From: Onthophagus taurus
Lineage: Eukaryota; Arthropoda; Insecta; Coleoptera; Scarabaeidae
Reading direction: 5' to 3'
Assembly: GCF_036711975.1 (NCBI RefSeq)
Contig: NC_091966.1
Location: 39,563,501-39,627,500 of the forward strand
Length of the DNA: 64,000 bases
Within the stretch, counting starts at the first letter, position 1; each line of letters starts with the position of its first letter. The notes beneath the pieces are model-generated. The model was not told the origin of the DNA. It worked only from the letters and a program-made list of their open reading frames with translations, and searched no databases. Shown piece after piece: positions 56,387 through 64,000 of this stretch. Position numbers and translations under genes: made by a program.

Positions 56387-56724
56387 GTTTAAACGTCGGC
56401 TGAATATTCAACAAAGGAAAGTGTTATACATCTTGTAGCATTTAGGTCATTATCGAAAACGAGGTGCGCATTTGATTACGAATCTTCTATTTAACCTTAA
56501 CTTTCAGTTCTACAACGTATGTAGAATATAATAAAATAACTTAAAAAAACGTTTATATTCGTACGATTATGATGAAATTCGTTGTTTATCACTATTATAA
56601 ACAAATAAAAGCTTAAAGGTCAAGCTTTCACCATAACAAAGACAACTTCAGGTATACTAAAAGTCTTCCCGTTACAAGCATCAAATAAACATCATTTCTT
56701 CTAATAAATTGTGCTGTATAAGTA

Positions 56725-56825
56725 CGAAGGCTTTCACGGCCGGTGGTAATTAAACTAAAACTAGAACTAACACTATCACTAGAACTAACACAAGACCTAG
56801 AACTAGTGTCAACTTTAATTCTGTT
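56725..56825 (-). repeat. CTAGTT-type hexamer cassette
   Basis: GTACGAAGGCTTTCACGGCC followed by CTAGAACTAA-type units, the inverse of the arrangement at 21840-21925. It sits just inside the right arm of the inverted repeat around gene 3. Confidence 0.65.
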
Positions 56826-57610
56826 ATTATATTCCTAATCTTCATAAAATAACCTTTAAAGTGAGTCCAAACTTGACGCATTTACCTCAAAAAACCAAAA
56901 AGTTCGAACTTTCAACTTTTAATTTTGACATATTTGTCAACTTCATAAAAAATCCTTTAAAATGAGTCCAAACTCGACATATTTAACTTTAATATTAATG
57001 GAACTACAATCACTTCCGGTTTTAAACGTCAATGTCAATTTTGACATATTTGTCATCTTCATTAAAAAACCTTTACAATGAGTCCAAAGATGAGGCATTT
57101 ATCTCAAAAAACAAAAAAGTTTGAATAAAAAACATTAAACCCTTGAAGTTAGCAACAACGAAGATAGCAATTTAATTTTTAAATATTAATACCAACCTTA
57201 ATTGTTATTTTTTTCATTATATTTTTGTTTTTGTGACAAATATTAAGACATTTTATAAAAACTAAGAATATGCCAAAATGACATTGACATTTCAAACCGG
57301 AAGTTACTTATATCTCGAGTAATATTGGAATTAAGCGTATCATGTTTGGACTCATTTCAAAGGATTTTTCACGACGATTACAAATATGTCAAAATTGACG
57401 TTGACATTCTTAACCGAAAGTTGACCGTAACTTCATTAATATTGAAGATAAATATGTCGTGTTTGTATTTATTTTAAAGGTTTTTTAATGAAGATTACAA
57501 ATATGTCAAAATTGAGGTTGACATGTTAAACCTGAAGTTAGTTATCATATAATAGTCAAATGGACAACTTTATGGTGTTCTTTCATGATGTATTCTTTAT
57601 TAAAAAAACA
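56808..57610 (-). repeat. Right arm of the inverted repeat around gene 3
   Basis: Inverse of 54962-55620 with extra internal units, about 800 bp. Its outer end is TGATGTATTCTTTATTAAAA. Landmarks in order: GTGAGTCCAAACTTGACGCA, AAATGAGTCCAAACTCGACA, CACTTCCGG, CAAATGGACAACTTTATGGTG. Confidence 0.8.
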
Positions 57611-59057
57611 TATTTCCGATATTTGAAACAAATACATTTGTTGAACTATTTAATTTATATTTGTTTTACACAAAAGTTGGAATAGATTGCATTATTTCAC
57701 ATTTTTTATTAATATTCAGTATTAATGTTAAATGACTTAATAAATTACTGATAGATAGCGCTCATATATTTTGTTTTTAATTCAAAGAAACATAACAACA
57801 TTTGTTTATATTAAACAATTTTATTTAAGGGTCAAATTAAAAATCCTGTTTTTTAAGATGGATTACGAAAACATAGAAAATACCTTCGTAAAAATGCATC
57901 TCTCTAAACAAAAACTTCGTATTAAAAAAATTGAACGTATGTGGCGCCATCTGTTGGGGATATTTTAGAATTATTCAGCTAAGAACCGAACCACTAGTAT
58001 ACAGGTTGGATTGGGTTTATATTATAAAAGCTTCAACCACAGAATAACTGTTTGGAAAGTGTTTGGAACCACTATGTGGCTCCAATTAATGTTCCGACTG
58101 GTTGGGAATTCCTCAGATACAATTATCTATGTATGGCAATTACACCTGTCAAATAATGCCGCCACATTTCAATATCACTGCATCATATGACATGTGAGAT
58201 TGCATCTGACGAGCTTCCAACGAATTATAACTTATAACGTTAGTTGAAACAAAGTTATAATGTTAATTATAATTTAATTATTTAATCATGCCATTATTAC
58301 TTTATTATACTCTTACCGAAAAATCACTTTAAAATGACGTTTTCATCTGTCATTCTGAACAAACTTCAAGTAACTTAAAATTTTAAGTTGAAATTAGCGG
58401 CAAATTTAAAAATATAAGACTAATTGGAATCTATACTTTTTAAATTAAAAGAATGATACTGGTAATAATTGTTATTGCTCTCTCTCATCATTCCCACTAT
58501 TAATAATAAAATTGTTAGTTTAATTAAATTATTTCAGTATAGACGCTAATGCCATCTTACGGTGGGATTTCGACATACAATCAGTCCCAAGTTCTATCAA
58601 AGATCTCTGGGGCTGATTTACACCTAGAAAGTTGAAGAAATTGCTGTTTTTAACACTTTAATGTTGTTGGACAAGAAATTATCCATAAGAATGCTTTAAC
58701 TTAACGCACAAGAAACTTAACTAACCATTAAAAATTATCTACAAATTTTACCACCATTCAAAAATTAGCGCCACCTATAATTGAATAACTACACTTTCAA
58801 TTAAATTTTGTTGTATTAATTTATCATATAAATGTAAGATTAATATAAAAATGTTCAACGTTTTCTCAAATATAAAGTTATTTTTTTTAATTATTTATTA
58901 TAATTTTCAATTTATAAGAATAATAATCATCATGACGTTAGCTTTTTAAAATATGTCAAGTTTGAAACGTCACCTGTCATCTTTATCCAAATGCATTTTC
59001 ACAGGTTAATTAACATTAAAGTATTGTTTTAATTTAACAACTTATAACTTTATAATA
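57611..59057. other. No gene recognised; upstream of UBE2G2
   Basis: AT-rich. A short frame MDYENIENTFVKMHLSKQKL (57858-57968) and a W/P-containing stretch near 58050-58165 (VWNHYVAPINVPTGWEF) were noted, but neither has supporting splice sites. The UBE2G2 promoter must lie at the right end; no TATA box is evident, as usual for housekeeping genes. Confidence 0.4.
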
Positions 59058-59768
59058 ATGGCTGGTTCGGCACTAAGGCGACTTATGGCAGAATATAAAC
59101 GTAAGACACCAAAAAAAGAATTTTTTTTCCTCTAAAATTAATCAATATTTACAAGATTAAGGGTATAATGTAAACTTTTCTGTATATTTAGAATTAACGT
59201 TAAACCCCCCAGAAGGAATCATAGCGGGACCAATAAACGAAGAAAACTTTTTCGAATGGGAAGCATTAATAACGTAATTAACTTAAAATAAATTATTAAA
59301 AAACGCATCAATTTTAATGTAAAGATTATAGGGGACCCGAAGGAACTTGTTTTGAAGGTGGAGTTTTTCCTGCAAAGTTAACATTTCCCCCTGATTACCC
59401 TTTAAGTCCGCCGAAAATGCAATTTACGTGTGAGATGTTTCACCCAAACATTTATGCAGATGGGAAAGTTTGCATTTCTATTTTACATGCACCCGGTGAT
59501 GATCCAATGGGGTATGAATCAAGTGCTGAGAGATGGTCACCTGTTCAAAGCGTAGAAAAGATATTGTTATCTGTTGTTAGTATGTTAGCAGGTAAGTTAT
59601 AAGAGATTTAAAAAAATTATAAATGATTAATTGTTATGTTTTTTTTTAGAGCCAAATGATGAAAGTGGTGCGAATGTTGATGCTGCAAAAATGTGGAGGG
59701 AAAATAGAGATGAATTTAATAAAATTGCAGAAAGAATTGTGCGAAGAACTTTAGGTATTCCCACTTAA
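59058..59768 (+). CDS. UBE2G2: Ubiquitin-conjugating enzyme E2 G2 (Ubc7-type)
   Basis: Exons 59058-59100, 59192-59273, 59332-59591 and 59650-59768; introns 91, 58 and 58 nt, all GT-AG; 167 residues, close to the 165 of vertebrate UBE2G2. This is the E2 of ER-associated degradation. It takes ubiquitin from E1 on its active cysteine and builds K48 chains with membrane E3s such as gp78 or HRD1 at the cytosolic face of the ER. The whole UBC fold is present: N-terminal helix [13 protein letters not shown], PxxPP motif ([12 protein letters not shown]), HPN motif (FHPNIYADG), active Cys89 (KVCISI), and the 13-residue acidic loop after it ([17 protein letters not shown]) that distinguishes the G2/R1 class. 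The C-terminal helices are [16 protein letters not shown] and IVRRTLGI. No anomaly seen; AATAAA signals follow the stop. Confidence 0.97.
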
Positions 59769-61113
59769 ATAAAATAAGAAATAGTGAAAAAAATTTTGAT
59801 TTTATTGGGGTTTTATTACCTTTATTTTTATTATTTCAAATAAACAGAGTTTGTTGATAGATATTTTAACATGTCGTCCACATAAATCTATATATTATGT
59901 AAGCACAACTATTTTTTTTTCTTTGTAATTATTTTAGGGGTTTCGATATATATTTTATTTGTTACAAAAATACGTTTTTTTAACTCGTCCTTTCATTTTT
60001 TTTTAATCAATCTCTTAAACATTAATGTTTTAAATTAAAAAAAGAAAAGAATATTAGTTTTAGATGAAATATAAAAACCTAAAAACGTTTTCTTTTGGTA
60101 TAATTAAAAAATTAATCATATATTGCCTTATTTATGATTTTCGTGGATGTATCATATTTTATTTCATTTGATATATTTCTTTATATCGTTGTGTATCTGT
60201 TTTATGGCACAGTAAACCATTTTTATTTCATTTTTCGAAGATAAACAACATTTTTTCAAGTTGTTTGTTTTTTTTTTAAATTAATTCACATAAATTATGT
60301 GATATCCAAGACAAAATATGACCTAATTCTAATCTTTTTTTGTTTCATTTAAAACTGTTGTAAAAGTATTGATTACAACGTGGCGAAAACGTTTTTAGGA
60401 CGGACCGTTTAATGTAACCACAATTGAACATATATAACTTATTCTTTTCGTTTTAGATTGATTTTTATTTTTTAAATTTTATTTGGACGTACAATAAGTC
60501 TTTTTTGGGAGGTATTTGGTACATTTAATAAGGTTTTTTTCGATAAATTCGAGTTGTTTCTAAAAAAAAGGAATTGAGTACGGAAAAATATTTATTTTTT
60601 TCTTTTTTTGGGGAAGAGTTTAAGATTAAGAACAATTAATTCGTATTTGCCTCAAAGTTGGTTTTTTTTTAAACTTTGAGGCAAAAATCTACATCTTAAT
60701 TAAACTTAATTAATATTTAATAAAAGAAATAAAGAAAACGAAAAGATAAAAATGTATATAAACTCGTTTATTAATTATTATTAAGTTAATTTTAAAAAAC
60801 TCATACATATAAGCTAAGATAAATACAAAGATTTGATTGTATTTAACCCCAAATTTTTGTATTTATTCAGATCGTAAATTAAAATTAAAAACGAAACAAC
60901 AACTTCAATGTAATAAAAATACATTTACTACATAGAATTTAAAAAATTTACCAAGAAAAAATAATATTCTATGTAATTCTATGTACAAGATAGAAATTTA
61001 CAACAATCACAGATAAGACACGTTTTTACATTCTCTGTCAAAACATATTCCTCAATTTGAGAAATTGCACATGATACATTTTTTTATTCGTCTCCAACAA
61101 ACGTCCTCTTTTT
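59769..61113. other. 3' flank of UBE2G2, AT-rich, one hairpin
   Basis: No gene. AATAAA words follow the UBE2G2 stop (59767 and 59837). A perfect 14-bp hairpin, TTTGCCTCAAAGTT (60646-60659) and its inverse (60672-60685), has a T-rich loop. The region 60720-61113 is downstream of the minus-strand gene that follows and probably holds its 3' UTR. Confidence 0.45.
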
Positions 61114-61615
61114 CTACCTCTTCGTCCGCGATTTCGGCTTCTTCGTTTTTTTGCTGAAATCATCATCGGATTGGGAGAGTTCTTCGAATTTTCTTTTCGA
61201 CTTCCCTATAATCACAACCATAATCAATCACTTTTTCACAATAATTATATATTATTGTCGTTATAATAAAGTATGTCCAACAAAAAAAATTCATTTCAAG
61301 ATTAATTAAAATCTAAAACAAATACTTTTTAAACACAATTCTTTTTATTGAACATAACAATAAAAATCTCGTATAAATAATTTCATTTTGATTAAATTAA
61401 TTTTTGTTTTAATTTTGGACAATTATTTCTTACGAGAGTTAATGCAAAAAAGGGTTAATAAATAAAGCAAAAGAATTCATGCGAAAGCACAAGAACATTT
61501 ATTTTGATTATTTTTCTATTTATTTATATATTTTTTTTGGGATGGATATATAACGTACCTTTAGTGAGATTTTGAAAAGTCTGTTGTTTTTCTCCGTTTT
61601 GCCTGGGCTTATATC
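61114..61615 (-). CDS. Last two exons of an unknown basic protein (partial)
   Basis: Minus-strand exon 61615-61559 is flanked by TTTTCTTTTAG and GTACGT. The last exon, 61205-61114, follows acceptor GATTATAG and ends in TAG. Joined (one base plus two across the junction) they read YKPRQNGEKQQTFQNLTKG, then KSKRKFEELSQSDDDFSKKT, then KKPKSRTKR and the stop. The segment is hydrophilic, Lys/Arg-rich, with an acidic SQSDDDF patch (a plausible CK2 site) and a terminal basic cluster that could be a nuclear localisation signal. I do not recognise the protein. Upstream exons should lie at higher coordinates or beyond the window. The open frames are short, so the call rests mainly on splice sites and phase. 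Confidence 0.45.
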
Positions 61616-61872
61616 CTAAAAGAAAAGGTACATGCATTAAAAAATAACCGAATTGTTGGGATATCAATGCATTTTATGTAATAAAATTAGTAATTTTGCA
61701 AAATACCTAAACATATTAATTTGTAATATTTAAAAAAATGATATATGTTCAATCTCAGCTTTTTAATTTGAGGTTAGATTATTCCTTTTTAATGTTTCCA
61801 TTGATGAAGAAGTTATTAAACTGACTGGGTTCAGACAACAAAGACAAAAAGCAAGGCGAAATCTTTAAACAT
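61616..61872. other. Intron or flank, nothing seen
   Basis: AT-rich, no open frame; likely intron of the minus-strand gene. Confidence 0.35.
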
Positions 61873-62044
61873 ACAGTGTGTTAATCAATTATCGTACCCG
61901 ATGTCATCATTGCAAGTATGCAACCAATATCACACTGAATATATCTGAATGCGCAAATTGCGTATTACAATACCAGTACTGTGATATTGGTTGCATACTT
62001 TGCAATGATGACGTCGTGTACGATAATTAATTAACACACTATAC
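61873..62044. mobile_element. Palindromic MITE
   Basis: TACAGTGTGTTAATCAATTA (61873) pairs with TAATTAATTAACACACTATA (62025-62044). The pairing extends about 65 bp inward (TCATCATTGCAAGTATGCAA, CCAATATCACA) with a loop of about 35 bp. TA at both sides and the CAGTGTG terminus suggest a mariner-type nonautonomous element. Confidence 0.75.
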
Positions 62045-62469
62045 ATTATATGAAGTTAAGAATAGTTGTCTTAACATGTTATTTTAATTTTTTCAATAAA
62101 GCGTTATTTTTAATTTAAATGTTGACCACAATTTTCAGCCGTGTAGCTGTTATGTGCTTCAGTAGGCAACTTAATTGTTGGACTGTGTTTCAAAGGCAGG
62201 CGGTGTTTCGAATCCATTGTTTAAGAATAGAAAAAGTGAATGAAAATAAGAAAAGCTTCAGACACGCTCAAGCTGATTAAATTTCCCAAATCTTCATCAA
62301 AATCACCTATTGACCACGATGAGGTGAGTTACTCAAATTACATGAGTTGTCTGCAAGAGTCTTTCATTCAAAATTTGCCCAAAAAAATCAAACATCATCC
62401 AGTGGCTGACCAAATGAAGTTCACAAAATCAGAATTGTATAAAACCTTGGGTATCCATTACTATAGTTG
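62045..62469. other. Unannotated, with one possible plus-strand exon
   Basis: ATG at 62240 opens MKIRKASDTLKLIKFPKSSS and reaches a GTGAGT donor-like site at 62322 (after DHDE). The frame actually stays open to 62560. No homology recognised. A tRNA-like box-B word (GTTTCGAATCC, 62206) lies just upstream but no tRNA fold is evident. Confidence 0.3.
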
Positions 62470-62990
62470 TTTTGGTTGCCTCTCGTCTGATAGCTACCAT
62501 CTTAGCTGGGTTTTTCTTATGTCATCTATTATGTCCATCTTATGTGTGTTACTCCCATAATTTCCTTGGTGATCCTATTCATTTTACTTACCACTCTACG
62601 ACAATAAGTCATTTCTTTTCAGGATTTTCTCCGTTTAGCAGCTACTGTATTATGCTCTTTAATACCGTGTTATAGATTTGATGCTTATTCTTGTTCGATA
62701 CGCTATTCGTCATAGCTAATTCTATTCGTCATAGCTAATTCTACACATACAAGGCTCTTCTGCCTTGTATGTGTATATCTTTTATGGTGCACTCTTAGTG
62801 TTCCGTCGCTGGTTATTCATGCTCCCAAATATTTGTACATGTTGTCCTGTCCTCCCACACACATACAGGCCGTTTTTTGTATGCCCCATTCTATAAGCTT
62901 CCTGGCCTTGTATTCCATATCTTGCTACTCAATTATTATTTAAACGCATTTTCTGTTCCACTATTTTAGTGCTTGCTCTGGATATAAAGA
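62470..62990 (-). pseudogene. Non-LTR reverse transcriptase relic
   Basis: Minus-strand codons, broken by stops and shifts, give ARKLIEWGIQK, MYKYLGA then ITSDGT (about 62860-62780), KNKHQIYNTVLKSIIQ (about 62690-62645) and VVSKMNRITKEIMGVTH (about 62615-62555). That order, YKYLGxxITSDG...IYxTVLxSxxxYG...RISRMDRITNExIREIMGV, is the thumb and post-RT region of common insect LINEs. A 13-bp hairpin (62743-62755 with 62762-62774) and a tandem ATTCGTCATAGCTAATTCT sit inside. Confidence 0.6.
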
Positions 62991-64000
62991 GTTTTCCAAT
63001 AAGAGCGGGCCGATATTGACAGTTTGTGGAGACCATGTTTGACCATCAAAGTCGACTCTCCAACGTTTGATGGCCAAATTCTAATCAGAAACGATCAGCT
63101 GATACCAGTACGCCAAAGGAATATATATAAACTTCAGCTTGGCGAATTTTGTGTCGAAACTTGGGTTTGCACCTTTCCAAGACCCAACTAATTCAGGAAC
63201 TCCAAGTTGATGACCATAGATAACACCATTTGTTCGCTGAGTGGCTTTGAGCATTTGGAAGAGAACCAAAATTTTGAACGAAATATAATTTTTGCATGAA
63301 TCAAAATCAAATTCAACCAGATTTATACGGCAGAGTGAATGAATAGAATATTTGTTATTCATAACTTGCTTTGTGGATTGATGCTGTCATATACTTATTT
63401 AGCCCAATCGAGACTATGGGGATTTCTCGATTATACGCTGTTTTTCTTATTAATTGAGAGACACAAAATAGACACATCTTGTTCTATTTTCTTTTTCAAT
63501 TAACCAATATAAGCCCTAACTTTTAACTCTCTTCAAACTGAGAATAAAATCTTACAGAAAATATCTGTCATAAATTAAGTCATAAATTTATTTGCAAAAT
63601 TATGGTGAATAACCAAATTTTCACATAAAAATAGGAATTTTGCAATGTTACAAGTTTTATTACGAAAAATGCATTTATAGGTGTCTTTAAAAAACATGTA
63701 CAACGATCCTGAGGCGAAAATAACTTAAGTTCCATATCTATTAATATAAGTCATTCAACCCACAAACGTTTTATGTAGAAAGGATTAAGTTTTGTTCAGA
63801 AATTATAAAATATGTTGAAATAAACATATAGATACTTTAGAATTTTGTAAAACACTATTTTATGGTGTTAACTTCAAAGGAGTTTATACACTTATTTCCA
63901 AAGCTCTTTTTTTTGCTGAATTTATCTTTAAAAGTTCTGCTAATGTTAAACTATCATATTTTAACAACTTACTTATTTTGTACTTATGTGGTTATACCTT
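62991..64000. other. No gene recognised
   Basis: AT-rich right end of the window. A 93-codon minus-strand frame at 63362-63081 (contains GVIYGHQLGVPELVGSWKGA) shows no motif I recognise and may be part of the neighbouring retroelement relic. Confidence 0.35.

Noticed and set aside
58050..58165. Fourth Trp/Lys-family exon (VWNHYVAPINVPTGWEF)
   Set aside because: Composition resembles the family, but there is no convincing acceptor, start or repeat pattern.
62140..62216. tRNA or tRNA-derived SINE
   Set aside because: A box-B-like word (GTTTCGAATCC) and a weak box A are present, but I cannot fold acceptor, D and anticodon stems.

Overview
This is an AT-rich window of an arthropod nuclear genome. 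An insect, probably a beetle, is my best guess. The support is small spliced genes with 50-140 nt GT-AG introns, arthropod-type TATA plus initiator promoters, and relics of piggyBac, mariner, hAT, Penelope and several non-LTR families. I cannot name the species. Real genes are few and spliced. About a third of the window is satellite DNA with monomers of about 180 bp, and much of the rest is transposon relics.

Layout. 0-1.5 kb: one possible last exon of an unknown, peptide-precursor-like gene. 1.5-4.9 kb: satellite A (about 19 monomers). 6.9-7.7 kb: LINE relic. 8.1-10.74 kb: satellite B, an exact 363-bp dimeric higher-order repeat, running into the 3' end of a decayed hAT transposase. 11.1-15.2 kb: foldback MITEs, a decayed piggyBac, and inside its 3' part a complete but dead DD41D mariner with TIRs of about 440 bp. 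17.6-20.2 kb: piggyBac scrap, hAT end carrying satellite B, Penelope-like scrap. 21.6-24.25 kb: a 5'-truncated LINE with a perfect 13-bp target duplication inside a Harbinger-like MITE. 25.6-26.9 kb: gene 1, a Trp/Lys-repeat secreted protein. 27.1-29.1 kb: duplicated, possibly decayed copies of the same family. 29.6-30.9 kb: two LINE scraps. 32.3-42.8 kb: three more satellite-B blocks, the last inside a TIR-to-TIR hAT relic. 43.96-52.39 kb: gene 2, a second Trp/Lys protein, whose 7.07-kb first intron is nearly filled by satellite C. 53-57.6 kb: inverted-repeat elements, one pair of arms enclosing gene 3, a small third member of the Trp/Lys family on the minus strand. 59.06-59.77 kb: UBE2G2, the ERAD ubiquitin-conjugating enzyme, the one clearly recognisable housekeeping gene. 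61.1-61.6 kb: last two exons of an unknown basic protein on the minus strand. 62.5-63 kb: LINE scrap.

Two things stand out. First, a locus of three secreted proteins built from an 8-residue W-K-E-I-Q-V-P-(A/D)-type repeat, all with a tiny first coding exon ending at a GTTAGT donor. I do not recognise a named family; a cuticular or extracellular-matrix role is an inference. Second, the satellite-B arrays sit inside the coding region of a hAT transposon, between its LDPRYK motif and its C-terminal dimerisation motif. The same array/transposase junctions recur at other blocks in this window, so the satellite seems to have been carried and seeded by the transposon.
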